Positions 34,253 through 43,077 of a stretch of 64,000 bases of DNA are shown one piece after another. The translations under genes and the position numbers were made by a program. How positions within the stretch are numbered: position 1 is the first letter of the stretch; each line of letters starts with the position of its first letter. Source of the DNA: Lachnospiraceae bacterium UBA3689 (GTDB lineage Bacteria > Bacillota > Clostridia > Lachnospirales > Lachnospiraceae). The stretch lies in assembly GCA_002371465.1 (NCBI GenBank), contig DFIU01000010.1:1-64000 (forward strand), given 5' to 3'. Under the pieces are notes generated by a model. That model worked only from the letters and a program-made list of their open reading frames with translations, had not been told where the DNA came from and did not search any database.

Positions 34253-36492
34253 TGCAGGTTCGGATAACGGGAACAATCGAACATATCATATATAGAAATG
34301 AGAGCAACGGCTATACCGTCTTCAACCTGCTCTCGGAGGGAAAAGAGCTGACCTGCGTCGGCTCTTTTCCGACTTTGCAGGAGGGCCTCTTCATCGAGGC
34401 GGCGGGAGAGATGACCGACCACCACCTCTATGGAGAACAGATGAAGGTCTCCCGGTTTGAGGTCAGGACTCCGGAGACCAAAGAGGCGATGGAGCGTTAT
34501 CTGGCATCCGGCGCCGTAAAAGGGATCGGCAAGGCAATGGCGGCGCGGATCGTCCGCATGTTTGGGGACGACACCCTGCGCATCCTGGAAGAGGAACCCG
34601 AACGGCTGGCGGAAGTGAGGGGGATTTCCGACCGCAAGGCTCGGGAGATCGCCTCCCAGATCGCCTCTCAGGCAGGAATGAGAAAGGCGATGATGTTCCT
34701 GCAGAAGTACGGCATTTCCCAGCAGCTGGGCGTTCGGATCTACCAGGAATACGGCGAGGATATGTACCAGATCCTGGAGACCAACCCCTATCGGCTGGCT
34801 GAGGATATCGACGGTGTGGGCTTTAAAAAGGCGGACGAGATCGCTTCCCGGGTCGGAATCGATCCGGCTTCGGAATACCGGATCCGCAGCGGCCTACTCT
34901 ATGAACTGTCTCTGGCAGCGGCGGATGGAAGCGTCTACCTGCCCCAGGCGGAGCTGGTGGAAAAGGCCTCCTCGCTGCTGCGTGTATCCGGGGAAGAGAC
35001 CGACCATGCCCTCATGGCGCTGGCTCTTGAACGCAAGGTCGTACTGAAACAGGGATCGGACGGGGAAGACGGCAATATCGTCTATGCCGGTCAGTATTAC
35101 TATCTGGAACTGAATTCCGCCAGGATGCTGCTGGATCTAAACAGACCGGGGGATGAGAGCGAAGAGGAGATCAGGCAGAATCTGGATAAGCTAAAGGAAT
35201 CCGGCAGCCTGGTCCTTGAGGAGGAGCAGCAAAGAGCGGTCAAAAGCGCGGCTGAGAGCAACGTCCTCATTCTGACCGGCGGTCCCGGGACCGGTAAGAC
35301 GACGACGATCAACGAGATCATACGCTATTTCCGTATGGAACGAAAGTCGGTCCTGTTGGCGGCTCCGACCGGGCGGGCGGCAAAGCGCATGACCGAGACG
35401 ACCGGCTATGAGGCGCAGACCATCCACCGGCTGCTGGAGATCAGCTCGGGCGATGAAGAGGACCGGGACATCCGCTTTGAACGAAATGAGACCAACCCCC
35501 TTGAGGCGGATGTGGTCATCATCGACGAGATGTCCATGGTGGACATCTTTCTCATGCACGCCCTCCTGTCAGCGATCTCGGTGGGCAGCAAGCTGATCCT
35601 GGTCGGGGATGTCAACCAGCTGCCCTCGGTCGGACCGGGAGCGGTCTTAAAGGACCTGATCGCCTCCGACGCTTTCCCCTGCATCCGCCTGACCCGCATT
35701 TTCCGCCAGGCGGAATCCTCCGATATCGTCGTCAATGCCCACCGCATCAACCAGGGGCAGCAGATCTCTTTTTCCAATCAGAGCCGGGACTTCTTTTTCT
35801 TAAAAAGGGAGGATCCCAACCTGATCATCAGCAACATCATTGAACTGATCCAGAAAATGCTGCCCGGCTATGTCGACGCCAATCCCCGGGATATCCAGGT
35901 CCTGACCCCCATGCGAAACGGCGTGCTGGGAGTCAACCGGCTCAACCATATCCTGCAGGACTACCTCAATCCGGGGGATGCTTCCAAGAAGGAGAAGGTC
36001 TATGGGGACAAGCTCTTTCGTGTGGGGGACAAGGTCATGCAGATCCGCAACAATTACCAGCTCCCCTGGGAGATCCGGGGCCGGTACGATGTCCCGGTCG
36101 AGGACGGAACCGGCATTTTCAACGGTGACATGGGGGCCATCCGGTCGGTCAGTGACGAATCCCAGTCCCTGGAGATCGAATTTGACGACGGCAGATTCGT
36201 GGACTACCCCTACGCCGCTTTGGATGAACTGGAGCTGTCTTACGCGATCACCATCCACAAGTCCCAGGGCAGCGAGTACCCTGCCGTCATCCTGCCCATC
36301 CTGAGCGGTCCCCCCATGCTGATGACCCGCAATCTCCTCTATACGGCGGTGACGAGGGCCAAAAAATGTGTCGTGATGCTGGGGAGCGAGCAGGCGGTCC
36401 GGTCTATGATCGACAATGAGACGGAGAAGCACCGCTATACCTCCCTTGATGAAAGGATCAAAGAATTATGCGAAAGGACCAGTCTTACTTAA
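34252..36492 (+). CDS. recD2: RecD2-type DNA helicase
   Basis: RecD2 is a 5'-3' SF1B helicase found in bacteria without RecBC partnership and linked to replication-fork repair. The 746-residue protein has an N-terminal OB-like and helix-hairpin-helix region, Walker A GGPGTGKTTT near 343, Walker B IIDEMSMVD and the C-terminal motif TIHKSQGSEYP. It overlaps mreB by 1 bp and comFC by 25 bp. Confidence 0.95.
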   Translation: MQVRITGTIEHIIYRNESNGYTVFNLLSEGKELTCVGSFPTLQEGLFIEAAGEMTDHHLYGEQMKVSRFEVRTPETKEAMERYLASGAVKGIGKAMAARIVRMFGDDTLRILEEEPERLAEVRGISDRKAREIASQIASQAGMRKAMMFLQKYGISQQLGVRIYQEYGEDMYQILETNPYRLAEDIDGVGFKKADEIASRVGIDPASEYRIRSGLLYELSLAAADGSVYLPQAELVEKASSLLRVSGEETDHALMALALERKVVLKQGSDGEDGNIVYAGQYYYLELNSARMLLDLNRPGDESEEEIRQNLDKLKESGSLVLEEEQQRAVKSAAESNVLILTGGPGTGKTTTINEIIRYFRMERKSVLLAAPTGRAAKRMTETTGYEAQTIHRLLEISSGDEEDRDIRFERNETNPLEADVVIIDEMSMVDIFLMHALLSAISVGSKLILVGDVNQLPSVGPGAVLKDLIASDAFPCIRLTRIFRQAESSDIVVNAHRINQGQQISFSNQSRDFFFLKREDPNLIISNIIELIQKMLPGYVDANPRDIQVLTPMRNGVLGVNRLNHILQDYLNPGDASKKEKVYGDKLFRVGDKVMQIRNNYQLPWEIRGRYDVPVEDGTGIFNGDMGAIRSVSDESQSLEIEFDDGRFVDYPYAALDELELSYAITIHKSQGSEYPAVILPILSGPPMLMTRNLLYTAVTRAKKCVVMLGSEQAVRSMIDNETEKHRYTSLDERIKELCERTSLT

Positions 36493-37211
36493 AGGATGCG
36501 GCGGACCTCATCTTAAATCTGCTCTACCCGCCCCGCTGCCCCGTCTGTGACGGGATCCCTCCCTACGGGGAGAGGATCTGCCCCAGGTGCCGGCAAAGTC
36601 TGCCCTATATCCGAGCCAACCGCTGCCGGATCTGCGGCAAGCCGGTCGAAGCGGACGAGGTCCTGTGTGATGACTGCCGACGGAATCCCCATGCCTTTGA
36701 GGAGGGTATGGGGGTCTTTTTATATGACGATACCATGCGGGAGGTCATGGCGCGCCTGAAATTCAAAGGACGGCGCGAGTACGGCGGGGTTCTGGGAGAC
36801 CTGGTCTATGAAGAGACGAAGACTAAGATCGCTCTCTGGCAGCCGGACGCGGTCGTGCCGGTGCCGGTCCATCAAAAGAAGCTGGCAAAACGAGGCTACA
36901 ACCAGGCGGAGGAGATCGCCCGGCCCATCGCGCTTAAGGCAAAAGTCCCCTTAAGGACTGATCTTCTGGTCAGGACGAGGGAGACGGGCGCCATGAAGGA
37001 ACTGAACCGGGAGGAAAGACGGGCCAACTTAAAAGGCGCCTTTAGTCTGTCCGGTCATATCCCGGTTCCGAACCGGGTCCTTTTGGTCGATGATATCTAT
37101 ACGACCGGGGCGACCATTGACGCCTGCACTTTAGCGTTAAAGGCGGGCGGCGCCAGGTCTGTGACCTTCCTCTCCGTTTGCATTGGCATGGGTTATATGG
37201 TAAGATACTGA
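36468..37211 (+). CDS. comFC: ComFC-like phosphoribosyltransferase-domain protein
   Basis: ComF proteins act in the cytosolic phase of DNA uptake. The 247-residue protein has N-terminal zinc-ribbon cysteines (CPVC, CPRC, CRICG, CDDC) and a C-terminal phosphoribosyltransferase fold with VLLVDDIYTTGATIDAC. The start overlaps the end of recD2. No comFA helicase lies beside it, though RecD2 may have taken its place in the operon. With comEC at 17121 this supports a DNA-uptake capacity. Confidence 0.9.
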   Translation: MRKDQSYLKDAADLILNLLYPPRCPVCDGIPPYGERICPRCRQSLPYIRANRCRICGKPVEADEVLCDDCRRNPHAFEEGMGVFLYDDTMREVMARLKFKGRREYGGVLGDLVYEETKTKIALWQPDAVVPVPVHQKKLAKRGYNQAEEIARPIALKAKVPLRTDLLVRTRETGAMKELNREERRANLKGAFSLSGHIPVPNRVLLVDDIYTTGATIDACTLALKAGGARSVTFLSVCIGMGYMVRY

Positions 37212-37254
37212 ATATCTGTGAGCCCTGAAATACACCGATTTTCGAGGTGAATCT

Positions 37255-37677
37255 ATGAATTTGATGCGTGTTTCCGAGATGGTCCACCTGACCCGCTACG
37301 AGGAAGGGAAGGGAGGAGCGGCTCTGAAGATCTGCAAGTACTATAAGGGCGACTATGTTGCCCTGCAGATGATCAAGAGCTTCTTTCTGACAACCATCGC
37401 TTTCTTCCTCATTCTCGCCCTGGCCGCGGCGGGCAATATCAACTGGTTTTTGGAACATTTCGATCAAATGAATCTGGCTGTTGTAGGCGCCATCCTGTTG
37501 ATTTCCTATATCGTCCTCATGGCGACCTACCTGGCTGTAACCTTTGTGACCGCCAATATCCGTTACGGCAAGGCGAGGCGCAGCGTCAGAGCCTATGAGA
37601 TCAGATTAAAAGAACTCGGAGACAACATCCGGTATGCGTCACCGGATGCAGCTTATGGGAAAAGGAGCGGAAGATGA
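37255..37677 (+). CDS. Small two-helix membrane protein, unknown
   Basis: I do not recognise this 140-residue product. It has a basic N-terminal part (1-40), two hydrophobic helices (about 42-62 and 73-97), and a charged tail. GAGGTGAA precedes the ATG. It overlaps the next gene by 4 bp, so the two are likely made together and may form one complex. They lie between comFC and cdaA. Confidence 0.75.
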   Translation: MNLMRVSEMVHLTRYEEGKGGAALKICKYYKGDYVALQMIKSFFLTTIAFFLILALAAAGNINWFLEHFDQMNLAVVGAILLISYIVLMATYLAVTFVTANIRYGKARRSVRAYEIRLKELGDNIRYASPDAAYGKRSGR

Positions 37678-38690
37678 GTACATTTACCCAGCTCGGTGAG
37701 AAAATGAGAGCCGTCTACGGCAGGTATTCCAATGGGATTGATATGGCTGTCAAGTTCCTGCTCGCCCTCTTCAGTTTCTTCTGGATCCGGGGGACTCTCG
37801 GTTTTAACCCGATCTTTTCCAATCCCGTCCTGCTGCTGGTCCTCGCCGTTTTGTGCATGATCTTTTCCCTGACGGCGATCCCGGTCTTTTCCGCCCTTTT
37901 GATCGTCGGTCAGTCCTTTTCCCTGGGTCTTGATGTGGGCGTGGTGACCCTGGCGATCTTCCTGGTGATTCTGATTTTGTTTGTCCGCTTTATCCCGGAG
38001 GACGCCCTGGAGGTGGTTTTAACGCCCCTGACTATGTTCTTTGGTTTTGCGGCCCTGGTCCCCATCTGTACCGGTTTGAAACGGAAAATTTCCGCGGTCT
38101 TTTCCGTCGCCTGCGGCGTCGTCATCTACTATCTGATGGCGACCTTGAGCCGGGAGTCGAAAAATCTGAAGACTCTGGCGGCGTCTGATTATGCCGATCG
38201 GCTGCAGCTGGTGGTCAGGGGTACCTTTTCCAGCACCATGGTTGTCAATCTGCTCGCCTTAATGGCGGTCCTGGTCATTGTCCACGCGATCAGAAGACTG
38301 GGCTTTGACTATTGTATGCAGGCAGCCATTCCGGTCGGAGGACTGGTCTACCTCATGTTTGTTCTTTTGGGGGACGCGGTCCTGGGGACGGATATTCCGA
38401 TTGCGGCGGCTTTGATCGGAACGATCGGATCGGTCATCGCAGCCTGGATCTTACTCTTGTTTCTGCTGCCCCTTGACTACAGCAAGACGGAGAAGATGGA
38501 ATTTGAGGATGATGACTATTACTATTATGTTAAGGCGATTCCCAAGGCAGCGGCGACCAAAGAGGAGATCAGGCGTCTGCATCCGGATCTGAGCGAAGAT
38601 GATGAGCCGGGTGACGAGGACCTGGACCGGGTGGACCTGGACGAGGTCAACTTTGAGGAAAGACTGGAAGATTCGCTGAAAAATCTTTGA
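37674..38690 (+). CDS. Polytopic membrane protein, unknown
   Basis: The 338-residue protein has roughly nine or ten hydrophobic helices between 22 and 268, then a YYYYVKAIPKA stretch and a strongly acidic cytoplasmic tail (about 300-338). No transporter motif was recognised. It is coupled to the small membrane protein upstream and lies 53 bp before cdaA, so a link to cell envelope or c-di-AMP physiology is possible. That link is only inferred from position. Confidence 0.75.
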   Translation: MSTFTQLGEKMRAVYGRYSNGIDMAVKFLLALFSFFWIRGTLGFNPIFSNPVLLLVLAVLCMIFSLTAIPVFSALLIVGQSFSLGLDVGVVTLAIFLVILILFVRFIPEDALEVVLTPLTMFFGFAALVPICTGLKRKISAVFSVACGVVIYYLMATLSRESKNLKTLAASDYADRLQLVVRGTFSSTMVVNLLALMAVLVIVHAIRRLGFDYCMQAAIPVGGLVYLMFVLLGDAVLGTDIPIAAALIGTIGSVIAAWILLLFLLPLDYSKTEKMEFEDDDYYYYVKAIPKAAATKEEIRRLHPDLSEDDEPGDEDLDRVDLDEVNFEERLEDSLKNL

Positions 38691-38743
38691 TAGAAGTATA
38701 GAGAGAAGACCGGACCGGGTCCGGCCGACAGGAGGGAGCAAGC

Positions 38744-39625
38744 GTGTCCGCACTAGTAGAGCAGATCAGGGGATATCTGTCAGACCTGTATTTTCCGAAA
38801 ATACAGGCGATCGATATTGTACAGATTCTGTTGATCGCTTTCCTCCTGTATTTTTTTATGGCCTGGATCCAGAGGACCCGCGCCTACACCCTGCTGCGCG
38901 GTATTCTGATCGTGGCGATCTTTATCCTCTTTGCCTTTATTTTCCGCATGAGCGTCATCCTGTGGATTACGGGCAGACTGGCTTCCGTGGCGTTGATCGC
39001 CCTGGTCATTATCTTTCAGCCGGAGCTGCGAAAGGCGCTGGAATCCCTGGGCAATAAGAGTTTTTTCTCTTCCCTTTTGCCTTTTTCCAATACGGGAGAT
39101 AAGAATGAACTCTTCTCCGACCGGACCATCAATGAGATCATCCGGTCGGTCAATGAAATGAGCGAGGTACGGACCGGCGCCCTGATCGTCATCGAACAGA
39201 ATATCCTGCTCGATGAGTATGTCAATACGGGCATTTCCATCGATGCGGCGGTCTCCAGCCAGCTTCTGGTCAATATCTTTGAGCACAACACCCCCCTCCA
39301 CGACGGGGCCGTCGTGATCCGGGGCGACCGCATTACGGCGGCGACCTGTTACCTGCCTCTTTCCGACAACGCCCGGATCAGTAAACGCTACGGAACCAGG
39401 CACAGGGCAGGGCTGGGCATATCCGAAGTCAGCGACTCCTTCACCATCATTGTGTCGGAGGAGAGCGGTCGGGTCTCCATCGCCTATATGGGCAGGCTTC
39501 AGACCGGCATCACCGAGAGTACCCTGCGGGAACAGCTGCACCTGATTCAGAAACATCATCTCAATGAGCGGGATGAACGGAAGTTTTCTCTGAGGAAGGG
39601 AGGCATCAAAAAGAATGAAGAATAG
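38744..39625 (+). CDS. cdaA: Diadenylate cyclase
   Basis: CdaA makes the second messenger cyclic di-AMP from two ATP molecules at the membrane. The 293-residue protein has N-terminal helices and a DAC domain with D187-G188-A189 (DGA) and R219-H220-R221 (RHR), the two catalytic motifs. The start codon is GTG after GGAGGGAG. It overlaps cdaR by 11 bp. The usual third gene, glmM, is not here. Confidence 0.95.
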   Translation: MSALVEQIRGYLSDLYFPKIQAIDIVQILLIAFLLYFFMAWIQRTRAYTLLRGILIVAIFILFAFIFRMSVILWITGRLASVALIALVIIFQPELRKALESLGNKSFFSSLLPFSNTGDKNELFSDRTINEIIRSVNEMSEVRTGALIVIEQNILLDEYVNTGISIDAAVSSQLLVNIFEHNTPLHDGAVVIRGDRITAATCYLPLSDNARISKRYGTRHRAGLGISEVSDSFTIIVSEESGRVSIAYMGRLQTGITESTLREQLHLIQKHHLNERDERKFSLRKGGIKKNEE

Positions 39626-40925
39626 ATTCATCCCCGGTCATCCGGGTCTTCTGATCGCTTCCCTGATCCTTGCCTTTTTTATCTGGCTCAGCATCACCAA
39701 CTACAGCGACCCGGTAATCGCCCGCAACATCATCGGGATTCCCATCAACTTTACCAACGTCTCTTATATCGAAAGCAAGGGCCTGTCCTTTGAACCGGCG
39801 GAGGGATTTGATACGATCAGCGTCCGGGTTCAGGGCAACCGGTCGACGGTGGAAAAACTCTCCTCCAGCAATATTACAGCTATGGCGGACCTGACCCAGG
39901 TCGTCGATTTTGATTCGGATCCGGTCATGGTGCCCGTATCGGTGACGGCTCCGGGCATTCTGCCGGAAAATGTGACCGTAGCTCCCAAGAATGTGCAGAT
40001 CAAGCTGGAGGATATGAAGAGCAAGGACTTCGTTTTAAATCCCACAGAGGGAGATACTCACCCCGAAAGCGGGTTTGAAGTCGGGGAGATGACCGTCAAT
40101 CCCGAGAAGATTACGGTCAGGGGGTCAAAGTCCCTGGTCGATAAGATCGACAAGATCAATGCGGAAGTGGATGTCACCAACTTAAAGGACGATACGGACC
40201 TGAGAGCCAGGCTGGTCGTTCAGGATAAGAACGGGGATGAGCTGACGGGGACGGAGAAGTCCTACCTGTCCTTTAGTGTGGATGAACGGAGCATCCTCGT
40301 TCATACGGTTCTTTATTCGGTGGATTCCGATGTCAAGGTGACGGCAGAGACCTATGGAAAACCGGCGGAAGGCTACCAGATCGGGGAGATCACGCTGACG
40401 CCGAGAACGATCCAGGTCGTCGGCAGCGCGGATTCACTCGCCAAGTTCCGGGCGAACGGCAATACCATTCTGATCGATAAGGAATCGGAGGCTGTCAGTG
40501 TAAAGGGAGCCAGTCACGACGTATCCGCCAGCGCGGATCTGACCAACTACCTGCCCAAAGGAATCCGGCTGGCGGAGGGAATCAGCAGTACGGTCGTTGT
40601 CAACGTCAAGATTCTGCCCTATGACAGCAAGGCGTTTACGCTGGATATCCGCAATATCTCCAAGATCAATCTGGGGACGGGTCTTAATGCTGTTATTACG
40701 GATGCGGAACTGGATATCCGGGTCCGGGGGTCCAATGAGGCGCTGGAGGCGCTTACGGCGTCACAGATTCACGCAGCGGTCGACCTCGCAGGCAAGGGCG
40801 AAGGGTCCTATTCGGTTCCGGTGCAGATTACGCTGCCGGAGGGCTATTCCCTGGTCAACGATGTGGAGACCAATCTGACCATTTCGAAAATGACGGTGCC
40901 GTCGATGCCTGAAAATCCCGAATAA
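39615..40925 (+). CDS. cdaR: YbbR-domain regulator of CdaA
   Basis: CdaR is a membrane-anchored extracellular protein that modulates CdaA. The 436-residue product has one N-terminal helix (about 11-27), then repeated YbbR modules of about 80-90 residues (four appear to fit). It is translationally linked to cdaA by overlap and is followed 14 bp later by the HPr-like gene. Confidence 0.92.
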   Translation: MKNRFIPGHPGLLIASLILAFFIWLSITNYSDPVIARNIIGIPINFTNVSYIESKGLSFEPAEGFDTISVRVQGNRSTVEKLSSSNITAMADLTQVVDFDSDPVMVPVSVTAPGILPENVTVAPKNVQIKLEDMKSKDFVLNPTEGDTHPESGFEVGEMTVNPEKITVRGSKSLVDKIDKINAEVDVTNLKDDTDLRARLVVQDKNGDELTGTEKSYLSFSVDERSILVHTVLYSVDSDVKVTAETYGKPAEGYQIGEITLTPRTIQVVGSADSLAKFRANGNTILIDKESEAVSVKGASHDVSASADLTNYLPKGIRLAEGISSTVVVNVKILPYDSKAFTLDIRNISKINLGTGLNAVITDAELDIRVRGSNEALEALTASQIHAAVDLAGKGEGSYSVPVQITLPEGYSLVNDVETNLTISKMTVPSMPENPE

Positions 40926-40939
40926 GAGGAGGAAACATC

Positions 40940-41212
40940 ATGGTAAGCAAAACGGTTAAAATTGTAAATAAAGCGGGTTTGCATCTAAAACCTGCCGCGC
41001 GCTTTTGTCAGGAGGCGCTGAAATTTCAATCGACGGTCACCTTTACGTTCGGGAATACGACGGCGAATGCCAAGAGTGTCCTGTCTGTTTTAGGAGCCTG
41101 CGTCAAATGCGGCGATGAAATTGAAATCGTCGCCAACGGCGAGGATGAGGCGGAAGCCGTGGCAAGCCTGGTCCGGCTCGTTCAAAGCGGACTGGAAGAA
41201 GACGCTCAATAA
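40940..41212 (+). CDS. HPr-family phosphocarrier-like protein
   Basis: The 90-residue protein aligns with HPr. H15 (GLHLKPA) and S46 (NAKSVLSVL), the two phosphorylation positions, are both kept. Position 17, normally arginine and important for phosphotransfer from enzyme I, is lysine. It may be a second HPr with a regulatory rather than sugar-transport role. No enzyme I or HPr kinase gene is adjacent. It lies between cdaR and the glycan locus with no visible terminator on either side. Confidence 0.88.
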   Translation: MVSKTVKIVNKAGLHLKPAARFCQEALKFQSTVTFTFGNTTANAKSVLSVLGACVKCGDEIEIVANGEDEAEAVASLVRLVQSGLEEDAQ

Positions 41213-41241
41213 GGGAGCCCTGATAAAGGAGAATACGATCG

Positions 41242-42024
41242 ATGAAAACCGTGATTCTGGCAGGCGGTCTCGGCACTCGGATCAGTGAAGAGAGCCACTT
41301 AAAACCCAAGCCCATGATTGAGATCGGCGGCAAGCCCATCCTCTGGCATATCATGAAGCTGTACGCATCCTATGGTTTTAACGACTTTATCATCTGCGGC
41401 GGTTACAAGCAGCATGTGATCAAGGAGTATTTCGCCAACTATTTTCTCTACAATTCGGATGTGACCTTTGATTTTACCCAGGGCAGAAATGATATGACGG
41501 TCCATCATGACCACACGGAGAACTGGAAGATCACCGTTGTCGATACCGGACTCATGACCATGACCGGCGGCAGAATCAAGCGGATCGCCCCTTACCTTAA
41601 TGACGAACCCTTTTTCCTGACCTACGGCGATGGGGTCTCGGATGTCAATCTGGACCGGCTGCTGCAATTCCATCGGGACAAGGGGGGGCTTATCACACTG
41701 ACCTGCGTCCAGCCGGACAGCCGCTTCGGCAATCTCGATATCGATAAAGACAGCCACGTCAACCATTTCCGGGAGAAGAAACTGGAGGACACCGGCTGGA
41801 TCAACGGCGGCTTTATGGTGGCGGAGCCAGGTTTGATCGATCTGCTTGAGGACGATCGGACCGTGCTGGAGAAGGGCCCCATGGAAGAAGCGGCTGCCAA
41901 GGGCCTGCTCAACGCCTACAAACATAATGGTTTTTGGCAGTGTATGGATACCATGAGGGAGAAGCAGAAGCTGGAAGAGCTCTGGGCATCGGGCAAGGCT
42001 CCCTGGAAAGTGTGGGAGAAGTAA
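41242..42024 (+). CDS. rfbF: Glucose-1-phosphate cytidylyltransferase
   Basis: RfbF makes CDP-glucose from glucose-1-phosphate and CTP, the first step to CDP-3,6-dideoxyhexoses. The 260-residue protein has the nucleotidyl-transferase start LAGGLGTRISEESHLKPKP and the family segment FFLTYGDGVSDV. AAAGGAG precedes the ATG. Its stop abuts the rfbG start. This is the first gene of the glycan locus. Confidence 0.95.
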   Translation: MKTVILAGGLGTRISEESHLKPKPMIEIGGKPILWHIMKLYASYGFNDFIICGGYKQHVIKEYFANYFLYNSDVTFDFTQGRNDMTVHHDHTENWKITVVDTGLMTMTGGRIKRIAPYLNDEPFFLTYGDGVSDVNLDRLLQFHRDKGGLITLTCVQPDSRFGNLDIDKDSHVNHFREKKLEDTGWINGGFMVAEPGLIDLLEDDRTVLEKGPMEEAAAKGLLNAYKHNGFWQCMDTMREKQKLEELWASGKAPWKVWEK

Positions 42025-43077
42025 ATGGGTGTGCTTGATTATTACAAAGGAAAAAAGGTCTTTGTGACCGGTCATACCGGTTTTAAAGGCAGCTGGCTGT
42101 CCCAGATTCTGCTCCTTGCCGGAGCGGACGTGACCGGTTATGCGCTTAAGCCCCCCACCGATCCGGCTCTTTTTGACCTGCTGGGCTTAAAGAACCATAT
42201 ACGGTCGATCAGAGGGGATGTCCGCGACTATGAAAGGCTCCTTGCCGCCCTGAGGGAGACAAAGCCTGATGTTGTTTTCCATCTGGCGGCGCAGCCCCTG
42301 GTCCGGCTGTCCTATGAGCAGCCGCGCCAAACCTTTGAAACGAATATCATGGGCACTGTAAATCTCCTGGAGGCGGTCAGGGAGACGGGCAGTGCCATTT
42401 CTGTCGTCAATGTGACCACGGACAAGGTCTATCAGAACCGGGAAGTCCGGAGGGGCTACAAGGAGGAGGATCCGCTGGATGGCTTCGATCCCTATTCCAA
42501 CAGCAAATCCTGCTCGGACCTGGTCACCCACAGCTACCGCAGTTCCTTTTTTAAGACGAGCGGACCTGCCATTTCCACGGCGCGGGCGGGAAATGTGATC
42601 GGGGGCGGAGATTTTGCCAGGGATCGGATTATCCCGGACTGCGTAAGAGCGGCGGCGAAAGGCGAGACCATCATTCTTAGAAATCCCAACTCCGTGCGGC
42701 CCTACCAGCACGTTTTGGAACCCCTTTGCGCCTACCTGATGATTGCAGCGGGACAGGCGGATGAGCCCGACCTTCAGGGCTCCTACAATGTGGGCCCGGA
42801 TGAAGAGGATGCCGTGACAACCGGCAGACTGGCGGATCTTTTTACCCATGCCTGGGGAGAGGGACTGGCCTGGACCTCAAAGAGCGATGGGGGACCCCAT
42901 GAGGCGGGACTTCTGATGCTGGACAGCACCAAGCTGAAGAAGACCTTTGCCTGGAAGCCCAGGTGGAGGATCGGGGATGCCGTCTCCAAAACGGTTGAGT
43001 GGGCAAAGGCGCATGTCAATGGAGAAGATGTCACGGACGTGACGGAGCGGGAGATAAAGGAGTATTTTGATGTTTGA
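42025..43077 (+). CDS. rfbG: CDP-glucose 4,6-dehydratase
   Basis: RfbG converts CDP-glucose to CDP-4-keto-6-deoxyglucose. The 350-residue extended SDR has the NAD motif GHTGFKG at 16-22, TTDK at 131-134, and the catalytic Y157-x3-K161. It lies directly between rfbF and rfbH, as in dideoxyhexose clusters of Salmonella and Yersinia. Confidence 0.95.
   Translation: MGVLDYYKGKKVFVTGHTGFKGSWLSQILLLAGADVTGYALKPPTDPALFDLLGLKNHIRSIRGDVRDYERLLAALRETKPDVVFHLAAQPLVRLSYEQPRQTFETNIMGTVNLLEAVRETGSAISVVNVTTDKVYQNREVRRGYKEEDPLDGFDPYSNSKSCSDLVTHSYRSSFFKTSGPAISTARAGNVIGGGDFARDRIIPDCVRAAAKGETIILRNPNSVRPYQHVLEPLCAYLMIAAGQADEPDLQGSYNVGPDEEDAVTTGRLADLFTHAWGEGLAWTSKSDGGPHEAGLLMLDSTKLKKTFAWKPRWRIGDAVSKTVEWAKAHVNGEDVTDVTEREIKEYFDV

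Noticed and set aside
38780..39631. A 283-codon minus-strand frame opposite cdaA
   Set aside because: cdaA has full catalytic motifs on the plus strand. The opposite frame is a shadow with low-complexity D/G/Q-rich sequence.
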